Positions 40,249-52,186 of a DNA stretch of 64,000 nucleotides are shown here, in pieces. A program made the translations under genes and the position numbers. Numbering within the stretch: the first letter of the stretch is position 1; each line of letters begins with the position of its first letter. A model generated the notes under the pieces. It did no database searches. It saw nothing but the letters and a program-made list of their open reading frames with translations, and had not been told where the DNA came from. Source of the DNA: Marchantia polymorpha subsp. ruderalis (taxonomy: Eukaryota; Streptophyta; Marchantiopsida; Marchantiales; Marchantiaceae); NCBI GenBank assembly GCA_037833965.1, contig AP031356.1, positions 21,040,501 to 21,104,500 of the forward strand, written 5' to 3'.

Positions 40249-43134
40249 CTAAACGCCTGCACGGAACCACGCTACACTACACTCCGCGGAACCTGTACTG
40301 CGTCTCCTGCGCGGCCGACTGCCGCGCACTAACTCCCTACCCTGCCACTCTTCCGCTCGACTGCGCAGTCCCAACCGCTGCAACGCCGCGGACACCTCCC
40401 CTTCGAGGGCGGACATGGTATCCTGTGCCTTCGACAGAAAGGCTTCAAGCTTCTTTGCTACCTTCCGCCGACTCCTACTGTCGCCTGACAACAACCCGGC
40501 TGCGCGCAATTCAAACTCACGCAGTGTGAGTTTCTCCTGCGCCTTCACTTCCCAGTGGGCGTAGCCCTTGAGACAGTGGGCGACTCGCCTCGCCGTCTCC
40601 ACCTTCGTGCGATCCGCCTCCTTCCTGCGATCCTCTTCAATTATCACTAATTGCGATTCGGCTTCAGCACGTTGCGCTCTCAATTCGCCACACTCTGACT
40701 GCAACCTGCGGATTAATTCTTCATCCGCCTGCCGTGCGAGCTGACATTGTTCCAACAACCGCGTCTGTCGCACGAGCTCCTCTGACAAAATCCGATTCTG
40801 GGCCTGCTCAGAATCGAGTGCTTCCTTGACCTTCACCTGCTCCTTGGTGAGCTCGCCCAGTTTCTCATCCTTCATCTTCTCGGAGTGCTTGTAGAATTTC
40901 TGATTAAGCTTGTACTGACCCCACAAGCACTCATGCTTCTCCTTCAAGTCCCTCAACTCCTGGTCCACTCTAGCTAATAGCTTGCTGGTGTGGACTTTAG
41001 TGCGAGTCCGCCTCCGCACTAACTCGATGTAAGATCTCGGCTGGAGTGGGTCGGCGTATTTATCGACCTTGCGATCCAAGTACCGCAGCAACGGAATCAC
41101 CTGCTCAGAGAGCGCCGCCGCCGGTGCTCCAACAATTTCCTCCTCCTCCTCCTCGGTGTCTTCTGCTCCTGACATTTCTTCCGTGGAGCCTCCGTCGTCA
41201 TCATCCGAGTGGAGGATTTCAGTCGCCATTGATTGCGTCGGCGACTGCCCCGAGTGGGGCTGCACGTCGTCGATGTGTGCTGCTTGCGAAGGCACAGCCG
41301 CAGCCTCGCTGCTCGTCGCCAAAATGTCTAAGGCGGAAGGCGAATGTACCCGAGCGGCATCCCCGTCGCTCGCTTGTTGATGGTCTACCGCATCCTCTCT
41401 GTCTCCGTCGTCCGCCGCCGAAGGCGGTCGAGCGGAGGATGGCTGCGCGGGGTTTGATTGCGCATCGCGCATCGAGATTTCATCCCGCGGACAGTCACTC
41501 CGCTCCTCCGTCTGCTGCTCCCTTGATCGGTCCGTGGGGGCTGTGCCCGGCCCGTGCGCAGGCGCATTTGCCGGCGCCTTGTCCGCCACAGGCGTAGCGC
41601 CGCGGACATCTATCGCCGAAGGCGACATGGCCGGGGGCCGCACGCCCGATGTTCCTTGGCCTATAGGCCCTACCGCCGAAGGCGCATCTATCGGCGGACT
41701 TCCCGCCGATGGTGCGGCCTCCGCACGCTCTCTGCTCGTATCTCCTCGGCTCGAAGGCCCTGGCGCCGAAGGCGCAAATTGCGGAGCGTGGTGCACCGGA
41801 GGGTCTGGCCCCGAGGGTCGGTGTCTCGTAGGCGGTTCTTCCGCCGGCTCCTTCCCCTTCCTACGTTGGAACGGGGGTGATTCTTGCCTGTGCACAGGCG
41901 GCACGTGTGGAGGTGACCTGTGCACAGGCGACCTGTGCACAGGCGAGCGCCTGTGCACAGGCGGACTGCTCCTTCCCACGCGTAAGCGTAGATCCACGTC
42001 CACTTGTGTTCGCCGGTCCGCGGAGGCTCGTCCGTCCGCGGAGGTTCTCCTGTGCGCAAACGGAACATCTGTCCGCATCGCACGTGGTAACTCCGGAGGC
42101 CCTTGGCCCGTAGGCGGCCTCTCTCCCGACGAGGTTGCAGCGTGGCCCGTCGCTCCTGCGGTCGTCCGCGCTTCTTCTCGCCTCTCTGGCGACGCACTTC
42201 CTATCTCCGTCGCAATTGTCGCCGTGTCCGCACTGTCAGCTGGTAACACCAGTCTGCGTGCCTTCTGCTTCGGCCGGCTGTATGGCTCGCACAGCGGCCG
42301 CGGTCGAATGGGAGCAGAGGGTTCTTGATGCTGCTCCTCTTCGGACTCTTCCCTCCATCGCCGCTTCCGCGGCACTTGCGCTGCAGGAGTGTGTCTCCCT
42401 TCGTCCCTCCGTCTTGATGGGGTAGAAGTCGGTGACTCCTCTGCATCAGTATCGACCTCGTTCTCCCGCACATACTTCCCGGGATGGTCGATGGACAATG
42501 GCGGAAAATGTTCAAGCTCCGCCGCTGTCAAACAATTCCGCTGTCGATAAAAATTGATGAGGAAAGGAGAAAGATGGTTTAGAGTTCCCCCCTTCTCCTC
42601 AAACGCGTGCTGTCGCATCACCCTGTGCAGGATGCTCGCCCAGTGAATTGGAGTTCCCTCGATGACGCACTCCACAAAAGAGACCTGCCACAATGTGATG
42701 TAGCAGGCGCGGTGCGGCTGCAGTAATTGCATCAGCGCCGCGGACAAAGTCCGGCGAAATCGATCCTTGTAATCACGGGTCCTGTACCCATTCTTGGTAG
42801 ACCTCCCGGTCTTGAACAGCTCCACAAATTGCGCCTCTTCTTGCTTGGTCACCTTGATACTCTCACTGTCGAAAAGGAGATGCCCTGGCATGCCAGCACA
42901 TCTTCCCAACGCCTGCGCTCAATCTTGGACTGTCCACCGATCAACATGCGGACGCAATCCGCGCGAGGGTGGTCCCTGTGGCTCTAGCCACTCGCGCACC
43001 ATATTCGCACAGATGTAATTCCATCCCCATAGCAAGAAATCGAGCTTTCTTGCTATTAAGCGCTCCTCGAAAGCGCGCAGCCCGTTCTGCGGCAGGCGAA
43101 GTGGCACCATCCGCAATCTGCTCGGTCTCGTCAT
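40249..43134 (-). pseudogene. U3 ORF of LTR3, broken by one nonsense codon
   Basis: It is collinear with the intact copies. A TGG Trp codon (in the DWAQALGR motif) has become TGA at 42919-42921. Downstream the frame is open for 886 codons. The C-terminal coiled coil and acidic run are intact. The SPVHR repeat is shorter than in LTR1. Confidence 0.85.
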
Positions 43135-44632
43135 TGCGTTCCTGGGGTTCGCTCGCCCGCTCATCCTACTTCCGCACTGCCCGCGCTTCTTTCTCTCTCG
43201 GCAAACTCTAATCGCTCTCAATTCCAAATCACGCGCACTCACTTCTCCCTCAATCAACAAGAAATCTCCTGTGCGACGACGTCGAGAATGTTCCGCAGCC
43301 AGCAGATGGATGCGCGCAGCGCGCACAAGAGATTGGAATCGCGAATTCAAGAATGGGACGTTCTCCGCCGCCCAGTCGAAGGTCATGGTCGGCTCTTGGT
43401 CGTGAAGAACGTCTCACTTGATGGCCGCGCCGGCTGTACGCTGGAACGGTCTTCGCTCTCACGCGCGGCTTCACGCTCCGCCGTCGTCGATTAAACACTC
43501 ACGCTCGAATTGGCGGATTTGAACTCCGCGAGCGTGTCACCCTGTGGACATGGGGGCGTAGCGCCGAAGGCGAGTTTTCCGCCTTGTGCGGTACACTTGT
43601 TCGTACCGCCCCTCGGCCAATCCCCCTCTGCCTTGACGCGTGTGTCCGCATGTCGGACAAAAGTTCAACTCCTGCCTGTGCGCAGGCAGGAGCCTCGGCG
43701 GATTCTCCGCCGGCGCGGAACTTGAACATCCTCCTGTGCACAGGCGTTCGCCTGTGCGCAGGCGAATTCCGTCCGCGGCGCTGCGCTGGCGCGGAAGGCG
43801 TTGACCGTGGTCAGCCATCTCCGTCCAGTCTGTCCGTTCCTTGTCTCTCCGTCGGCGCTTCCGCCGCCGCAACTCCGTCCGTCCAAGAGCGCATCCACCC
43901 GTGCCGTCCGCATGATCCGTACCGATTGGATTACTCTGGCGGCTCTTCCGACGTACGCGGCGCCGCGCTGGCGCGGAAGGCGCCGTACACTTTCTACCTC
44001 ACAAGGCGCATTTCTACGGCCCAAGGCGGATTTTCCGCCGACGCCGAAGTGCCTGTGCACAGGCGGACGCCTGTGCGTAGGCGGACTTCGCGCCTTCCCT
44101 AACCCTACTTCGCCTGTGCACAGGCGAACGCCTTCGTCCGCGCATAGGACAAAACTTGATTCCCCCTTCCGCGTAGGCGGAATTCGCGCCGGTGGCGAAC
44201 TCCTTCCGCCGTAGGCGACCGCCTCCGTTTCTTCCAATAGCGATAACTCCCTAAGTCCTCATCCGTTCCAAGCGTTCTTGGGCTCGTTGGAATCAGTGCG
44301 TCGAGCTCTTTCCAACGGGATCCTGACTTGGTCAAGGCGCCCGAGGGTTGACCTAATTACGGGGGTTTCCCTACAGCCGCGGATGCAACCTCCAAAGGCG
44401 GGTTTTGCGCCTTGCGCCGTAGAGATCCTAACTGCAGAGCTCGCAGGGAGGGTGGTGCCTGTCCTTGCTGCGGCACCCCAAATCCCAGATTCTACAAGAT
44501 CCCTTGAGAATCCCCGCGATCTTCCGGATTCACTCTGTTTTGATGTACCGAAGGCTATTTACAATGCTGCCAGGGTACAGTTTTCCAAAAATGTTTTAAT
44601 TTCCTCAAAATTGCCAAAAGTGGGGTACCACA

Positions 44633-44637
44633 GATGT
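44633..44637 (+). repeat. Target-site duplication GATGT, right copy
   Basis: It directly follows the ACCACA end of LTR3 and matches 19339-19343 and 39233-39237. Removing one copy and the inserted DNA keeps the gag-DNMT frame open. Confidence 0.85.
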
Positions 44638-46066
44638 GGAGGAGGTTGTGAGTTTCACAGCGGCGGTGACTCCACCCTCAGATGTTCCACTGTGGAGTTC
44701 GTGCCAGGCACTACAGTTGGAAGCTGATAGGTTGGTAAAAAAGGCTTGGAGTGAAGCCTCTTTACCAGCAGAGCCAGAGAGGGCTTCAGCAGATCGGCTA
44801 GTTGGTGGTTCTAGCGCATTGTCTCCATTGGTTACTACACCTATTGCATGGGAGTATTCCTCAGAGGGCGTTTGTTTGCTGGATCTTTTTGGTGGGATCA
44901 GCACCGGTTTGGCTGCGGTGTTGCAGTCAAGTATTCCCGTACGAAGATACTTATATGTGGAGAAGGACGAGACTGCACGTCGAGTCTCTTCACGACATGT
45001 TGCACAGTTGATGCGGCGTTTTCCTTCGTTGTTGCCGCGATCAGCTGTCCGAGGATTCCAGAAGGCGTTGCCTTCAGACATTTCGTTGCTGGGGGCGCCA
45101 GACCTTGACCGCGTTGGCCATATTGATATGGTGATTGCGGGCTGGCCATGTCAGGGACACACACGCGCTGGACATGGGACAGGGTTGCATGATCCCAGAT
45201 CTCGGATGTTTTGGGAGATGATGCGAGTGTTACGTCATCTCCAGGTGCAGCAGACACGTTCTCCAGCATACATTCTGGAGAACGTACCATTGTTGGGTGA
45301 CACTCGGGCCCAGTTGATGGCGAGTGTCCATCAAGTCCGAGCATGGATTGGATCAGCAGTACTGTTGGATGCTGCGAGGGTTGGATCACGGGCGCATCGT
45401 GCACGTTTGTGGTGGACCAACCTTTTGCCACGTGAGATATTGCGTCATGCCTATGATTCGGTGAAGCGTGATACTAAACTCACCGTTGACAGTATCTTGG
45501 ATGTTTCCCGGCACTCTCAAGTAGTGAGAGTTGCTGACAGGTCACCTATGGCGTTGGTGAACCGCGTAGGTCAGCCTCGGATGGCTTTACCTACATTTGT
45601 CAGTTATCCGGCATCACACGCGTATCGTGATGGGGGACCTGGACTACTATGGGACAGTACCCTACATCAGTTGGTGGAGCCCAACGCTGATGAGAGAGAG
45701 CGTGCGATGGGGTTTCTTACTGGTGTGACCGCGGCTTCTTCAGTTTCAGAGGCGTCGCGTCGTCAGGTTTTGGGTCAGGCTATGGACCTGAACTGCTTGA
45801 CGTGGATTGTGAGCTTGGGTTTGGCCGAGCAACGCCGTTTGCGCGCAGATTTGGTGGTTGTAACACCACTTATTAGCTCATTGTCCACCGGGACGGTAGT
45901 GGCAATGGCTGGGGGCGACAGGCGAGATATTCGTCATCCTTGGAGTTTATGGGACGTGACGAAAGGACTTGCCAGAGTTGCAGCCCATGTAGTTGGAGAG
46001 GATTCTCACGTGGAGGTGGCTACGAAGGAGGGTACGGAGAACTCTTCTTTGCAGGGTGTAGCGTAG
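44638..46066 (+). CDS. DNMT3-like C5-cytosine methyltransferase, 3' part of gag-protease-DNMT polyprotein
   Basis: This 475-residue continuation of the gag-protease frame ends at TAG 46066. Motifs, counted from the codon at 44636: AdoMet site I at 83-91 (DLFGGISTG), catalytic motif IV GWPCQG with Cys172, motif VI ENVPLL at 215-220, motif VIII SRAHRARLWWTN at 251-262, a motif IX-like ERERAMGFLTG and motif X LGQAMDLNCLTW. The ERERAMGF and HRAR patterns point to the DNMT3/DRM group. All key catalytic residues are present, so it was functional until recently if not now. Roughly 75 residues link protease and methyltransferase. Retrotransposon-borne DNMTs are known from charophytes and dinoflagellates. 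No RT, polypurine tract or 3' LTR follows. Confidence 0.88.
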
Positions 46067-49000
46067 CAACCATTGACAGTTGCGTGGCCTAACGAGCACA
46101 CTGAATTGGAAATCTGCGCTTTCCTGAGTGACTCTAGTTAATGGTTATTTTACCTACATACCCTTATTCATATGATTGAGATTGAAGAAATTGAATTTGT
46201 CAATAAGTATAAAAGAATGAAAATTCAAATCCCATGATTTATGTTCCATTCAATTTATCCATAAAATTTACTTTACAAAAGTACTTTATCCTCAATTGAC
46301 TATATCTCTTGTACACCGCCAGAAACCCTGGTCAAGGGACCAAAGTAAAAACACAATATTCATGGATATATAGGAAGCTTTTTTCTCTCTTATATAAATT
46401 GAATAAATAAATTCTTGTACATGCTGACCAATTCCATCGAGAAAGCGTTGCAGATGGAAAAACAAATAAACTGGAATTTAAACAAATCTGTATGGAAAGG
46501 GCAGTGATAAAAGAATTAATTTTTTTAATCCAAAGCCTCTTAATCTCAGTGGAAAAACGATGTATCTTTCTATCCTACATATGGACTATTTTTCAACTTC
46601 GAACTGAACTATGTTAGCAGGTTCTGGATCTTGAGAGAGCAAATTTATATATGCAGGCAGGGTGCAAGAGAAGTAACAGGCTGGAAAAAGCAATTCAGTA
46701 GAAAAGTATTTAAATCTTTATATTTACTTCGTGCTTAACGCTAAAACGTTGTCAAGAGATATTTAATTTGCAACGAAGCTCACTCTTTCCGGGAAAAGTG
46801 GCATTTACAAGCTGGAGCCGTATAAAACACTAGAAGAATTTCAAGGATCGAGTTGGAAAATATCGGGGACCTCGTACAGCAAGTTTCATGCAACAGAGAA
46901 TAATCGGATCTAGCAAGTGGATCGTGCGTTGTGCTGTGCACCTCATCATGTCTTCCTGGCTCATTCGCAATGCAGTTTCACCTCCAAAGTCCTCGAAAGT
47001 ATTGTCGTCGTACTCATGAGTGTAGAGAATCCAGTGAAGCTACGACGTCTGCATCGCTCGCTCTGTCTCGGGAAAGAAAAATCGCTCCCGTCTGAAGACA
47101 TAATAATAGACGAAGGAACCTTTACATCGAAGGAAATGTCCTCATTTTTTACTTGTACTCTTGCCTGACTTATGACCAGGCATGCTTATATTAATCAGTC
47201 ACTTTATTTAACTTGATTTAATCGCATCATGAATGGTTAGTTTAGGCGGGGTACACATGAACGGGAGAAAAGACGGGAAGGTTTTATGTTTCCCGGGGCG
47301 TAGTGGGTTCGATCTAGATATACCCATCCATATTCATGCAAGGCATGAACCTGGAGATGGTTTGTTGTTAAGTGTTCAAATTCTCCTCGACTATATAAAA
47401 GAAAACTTTGTATTTTTTCGCATCGATATTTGGATGAGATCCGACGAGATGCCTGGAACGTTCAGAGCTCATGTCACAAATGACCAATTGGCCTGGTTTA
47501 CATGGCCTATCATCCTAACATTGCCTGAAACATTTGTGAATCCTAGGGTACAACGAGATCATCAGCCGATGGATTGTAGGGAATTTCACCCCTTCCTTTA
47601 AGTTATAGCTCCCAGCGTTCTCACTTCTCCTCTCATACATATACCAGAATAATTGCGCACCACCAACGAACTGTCTAGGTCAGTCCTTTGGTAACGTGAT
47701 TGCAGAGCAAAAACTTTGTGTAGCAAAAACAAAGTCGGGTCTTTCGAATCCATAATATGTGACAAAGGTTGAGACCAGGCGAACCAGTTGTGATCAACCA
47801 TAGCATGAGATGGGATTACTTTCATGTAGCATGAATACAAAATCTGACGAACAGAATCGTCAGTCCTGGGATACCCAAGATATTCATTCACAAACGAATA
47901 ATTTCATCTCAGGAGTAGATCATCATGATAATCTCATGATAATAAGAGGAGCCACCATTCACTTCTGTGTCCAACACTTGCCCCAACGGATTTCTTGCTA
48001 CCATGTTCTTCCAAACGGGTGGCGTTAAATTAGTCGCAACAGCAGAGGGACATTTAGGTCATGTTTGGCGTTGCGGGATACGATCGCCTATTTTGCGCAT
48101 GCCTGCTTATGACCCTCAAGAAGTTGGCTCGAAGCTGAACCAGTTTGCGGTTATCGATTGGGACGTCGCACACCGTATCGCCCATGCGTACACTCAACTG
48201 TATAACTGTCGAGTGCAATGTAGTGTAAAGATGTAATGGCTTGAGGAGCCCAGCCGTATATACGTTCAAACTTGTATGGTATGTCCTACAAGACGAAATT
48301 GTGCACGCTTTTCGTTCCAGCAGTCTTTACGGATTATGAAGTTCACACTCTGAGACAGACTCGGAAAGAGCTGGATGCCTTAAAAGCGAAATGTGCTGAT
48401 AGGAGGTGCAGCGAGGAATTCGTTTCTGCGACAGTATGATAATTGGAATATGGGATCCATCATGGGTTGTTTCGTCTGTACAAATCTTATGAACATCGGC
48501 CCGGAAACAGCAAATAATCAAGAAGTTACGCAGGAAATGTAGTCCTGTGACTGATTACAGCGTTATTTCTTTCCCGCTTTGTGAGCACTATCAAATGGCT
48601 CGGCTGCGGAACCAACGAGCACAAGCAGAATCAGTGAGAATGATTCGGATTCCAGATCCATGTACAAGCTTCGAGCAGATAAATTTTCCCTCCAGTTGTT
48701 TCTGGATCGATGAGAGTGTCATGTAGAGTGGCTTCGGTTCTAGCGAAATTGGGTGCACTTTCATGACACAGATAATGCAATAAGTGCAGTCGTTGTCAAT
48801 TTTGGATGGCCAGGAATCATCATCTATCTCTATATGTACATATTTAATTTGTTTAGATCGTACAAAAATTTGTGAGCATTTGCTCCCCTTGATGAGCCTT
48901 GTCAGATTTCAAAAGTGTAAGAACGCGGAATCAAAGATGTGCATGCTTCGCTACTTCTCACTCCCTTCAGAGAACGGGAACACCGACGGCCGCAACACCA

Positions 49001-50014
49001 AGAGTCTTGAAGTCTTGGATCAGTTGCATGGCAAAATATATATTACAGACTGGGACTCATTATCTGACCTCCAAATCTAACCTCCCAGAGCAATGTGAAT
49101 ACGAATTCACCTCCATCACCGACGGAGATTTCTAGCACAACAACTTAGATTCATCCCGATTGCCACTCGGGAATCGTAAACACCATGTGACTTCTGTGAC
49201 CAAGCCCCTTGTGGCCCTCAGAGAGTATCAGTCGAAGACCCCATGGTGCCGCTGCCTGTATCTGATCTGACGAGAGAAGAGTCGAGGCTGTGCGTTGTGG
49301 ATCTGCCCTCACGGTTCGTCCAGAATCCATCTCCTCGTACTTGGGATCCAGTAGAGAATGGATGTTCATGAAGGAAAACATTAGCTTTCCGAGCTATATA
49401 CGGATTCTCTTGTGACGGTCCTTGCCAGATATGTTACTACCGTCGACGGTTTAAATACAAATGGATGTCGTGCACTCTCACAGCGGTGATCTAGGCACTT
49501 GGCTACAATGAAATGTGGTTTTCTGTTGATGTAAGAACAAAGATGTAATTTAAATCTAGACTTGATGCAAACACTTGATGATGCAGTTTTGATTGTATTA
49601 CTTCTTCATTGTGTCAAATCCTCGTGGCATGGAGTCCATAACTTGAGAAATGAAATCGGGAGATAATTGCAACATAGTTACAAAACTAAACGCCAAATAA
49701 GTCACTTGGCACTTGAATACTTTGAAATGGGCAATTTTCAGAAAACCTAGTGAACTTTGTCGTGTAAATATGTATCGCAATACACTCTACATCGCTAACA
49801 TGCTATTCACATACACATATAGGACACGAGAGTATACACACTAAAATGTACCACAACTCGCTACCTAGTTGGCAATCATGTCTTTCTAACTCCCAAGTAA
49901 CACTATTTACAACTCCATATTATACATCTTCATGGATATGCGAACCAATAGGCCGGGTGCTATGTCGTCTCATCCTTAATTGTCTATCTACATTTCATAA
50001 CATGTGAAGATCAA
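46067..50014. other. AT-rich region without recognisable genes
   Basis: About 4 kb of clearly lower GC than the LTRs. Short open frames occur (47233-47601 on plus, 122 aa; 47967-48236 on plus; 49151-49381 on minus), but none has motifs or repeats I recognise and none is duplicated in the window. I looked for the missing pol and 3' LTR of the gag-DNMT element here and did not see them. It may be host intergenic or intronic DNA. Confidence 0.4.
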
Positions 50015-50989
50015 TGTGGTAATCCACTTTTTGTTTTTGTGCGGAATTTAAAACAATTTTGGAAAACAGTTACGCAGCAGCCGTGTAAATGGTGATCGGT
50101 ACATTTAAATAGAGTGAAGATAGATAATCGCGGGTCTCGTATGATCTCGTAGTATCCAGAAGTTGGGCGCAATGTCCGGAACAGGCGCCCCGACGTGAAT
50201 GATCAATTATGGAGGAGTTCTCCTTCGGCACAAGGCGCATAATCCGCCTTTGGCGATACGCCTTCGGCGCTAGGAAAATCCCTCAGAGCTTATGCAATTC
50301 ACAACGCCTTGACTTGGTTAGGGTCTCTTTGAAAATAGCTCAACACGCTCGTTCTAACGAGCCTAAGAACGCCTGGAACGGATGAGGAATCAGGGAGTTG
50401 TGACTATCGGAAGATACGAAGACATCCGCCTTCGGCCCTAGATGTTCGCCTTCGGGGGTGAAGTTTTTTGTACGACGCCTTCGGCGCCAGCGCATCAAGA
50501 CTAGGTAAGTACCTTCGGGGGTAGCGACTCCGTACGGTCCGCCTTTGGCTCAAACGCCTCCGGCGGGACGTACATGTGCGCCTTCGGCGGGACAGAACTC
50601 CGGCGGCAAGAGCGCTTGCGGAGGAACAAGAGGGATTGACAGACAAGACGAAATCCGTTGACCAAGGTCAACACCTTCGGCACAGCCGCCTTCGGTGCTG
50701 CGCCTTCGGCGATGCACCTACGCCGACGGACATCTTAAGGGAGTACGCCTTCGGCGTTGGGAGTCAACGCCTTCGGCGGAAGGAGTTCGCCTTCGGCGAA
50801 GCGCGTGCGGCGGAACGCCTTCGGCGGTGCGGGATGGATGCGAGTAGCGAGTCGGCCAGAGGAAAAAGCCTTTGCCGCCACGCCTTCGGCAAGACGCCTT
50901 CGGCGCTGCGCGACCATGGCCGCGGCGAAGTGCGATGGCAGAACTCAAATTGAAATTTCGAGTGTGTGAGTGCGTGCGACGGTGGAGCG
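50015..50989 (+). repeat. LTR9: start of a third LTR subfamily, U3 only
   Basis: It begins TGTGGTAATCC and resembles the element 1 LTR start (TTTTTGTTTTT, GAATTTAAA, AACAATTTT). It continues for 975 bp until LTR5 is inserted at 50990. The U3 here is packed with CGCCTTCGGCG-like motifs. No continuation was found to the right in this window. Confidence 0.75.
50210..50910. repeat. Dense cluster of CGCCTTCGGCG palindromes (LTR9)
   Basis: I count about sixteen copies of CCTTCGGC or close variants in 700 bp. Many are extended to CGCC-TTC-GGCG, a 4-bp stem with a 3-nt loop. The hexamer CTTCGG within it is the core of a very stable RNA loop type. There is no conserved reading frame. Confidence 0.75.
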
Positions 50990-51181
50990 TGTAATAACCC
51001 ACTAAAGGCTAAAACTGCAATATAGTGGTAGAAAGGTCGAACCCACAGGGACAGAGGAACACACAGGGTACAAAGTGTCACATTTAACAGACTATTGAGG
51101 AGTTTGAATTCTCAGGCGACTGTCACTCCCAGAAATACTGCAAGTGTTCACTCGGAGCTCACTCGGAGGTTGCACAGTGCA
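50990..51181 (-). repeat. LTR5, left part (interrupted by LTR4)
   Basis: It begins TGTAATAACCC and matches the R/U5 end of family-2 LTRs for 192 bp. It ends with GTGCA, the target site of LTR4. It continues at 56554. Confidence 0.85.
51177..51181 (+). repeat. Target-site duplication GTGCA (left) of LTR4
   Basis: GTGCA occurs directly before LTR4 and again at 56554-56558. The LTR5 sequence is continuous across it. Confidence 0.85.
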
Positions 51182-52121
51182 TGTAATAACCCACTAAAGG
51201 CTAAAACTGCAATATAGTGGTAGAAAGGTCGAACCCACAGGGACAGAGGAACACACAGGGTACAAAGTGTCACGTTTTAACAGACTATTGAGGAGTTTGA
51301 ATTCTCAGGCGACTGTCACTCCCAGAAATACTGCAAGTGTCCACTCGGAGCGCACTCGGAGGTCGCACAGTGCAGCGTAACACACACACACACACCTGAA
51401 ACTACAGAAACACAACCCAGAGATCCGTTAGGACCTCTACTTCAAGATTTCAGGGGGAAAGTCTCTCACGAGCACACTCGGCAAAGCTGCGGGCAGTGAC
51501 TTCCAACTCCGGCTTTTACAACGCTTCCACTAGCTTGCTGCTAGTGTAGGAAACCCGGTTTGGACTACCTACTTCGGATCGAAGTCACTCAGACGCGGTG
51601 AACAACACTCTCAACTCACAAAACGCGCAGAGAACACAGGTCCACACTGAAGGACTCACTGTGAAACGTTCCAGTAACACAACAACAGTCTATTGAAGAG
51701 TTTGAATTCTCAGGCACTTGTCATTCCCAGAAATACTACAGGGGTTACCCTCAAGGCACCTGCTGCAGCGTAACCTGAATTTACAACCAAGGCTTACACG
51801 AAGTAGCAAAACTTCACTTTGGCATTCAGGGGAAAAATCCCAAGGAGTACAATCAGAAAGAAACACTCGAAGGTGTAGGGGCGAAACTGTTCAAGTATCT
51901 AACTAGTCACTGGCTCTGAGCATCGGCAGTCACCCGCAGGTGCAGATCCGAACTACTCAAGTCTCTAACCAATGTACTAGCTCTGAACATTCGGCCGAAG
52001 GCCTTCAGCTACAAACTGCGGAACGCTAAGTTGTAACTCCTCGTGCGTGGTGACAGAACTCAAGGACACAAACACGCAAAGGAAATGGGTTCCTGATCTG
52101 CACTTCTGATGGGAAAGAACC

Positions 52122-52150
52122 CCAGGCAAAACGCCTGGAACTATTTTATA
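52122..52150 (-). promoter_or_regulatory. TATA box and hairpin (LTR4)
   Basis: Hairpin CCAGGC-AAAAC-GCCTGG at 52122-52138 and TATA box at 52145-52150 on the minus strand. Confidence 0.55.
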
Positions 52151-52186
52151 CCTTCTAAGTCCTACCTAGCACTACACTGCACTACG

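Larger units (their letters stand above)
39238..44632 (-). repeat. LTR3: solo LTR inserted in the gag-DNMT frame (5395 bp)
   Basis: A complete LTR from TGTAATAACCC to GGGGTACCACA, with no internal region. It is flanked on both sides by GATGT (39233-39237 and 44633-44637), the mark of one integration event followed by LTR-LTR recombination. It is more divergent from LTR1/LTR2 than those are from each other. Confidence 0.92.

Noticed and set aside
44638-46066. DNMT as an ordinary host methyltransferase gene
   Set aside because: The frame is continuous with Gag-protease across a 5-bp target duplication, and no intron or separate start is needed. A domesticated status cannot be excluded, but the origin is retroelement-borne.
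47233-47601. 122-aa plus-strand open frame in the AT-rich region
   Set aside because: No motif, repeat or family resemblance was seen. One frame of this length in 4 kb is compatible with chance.
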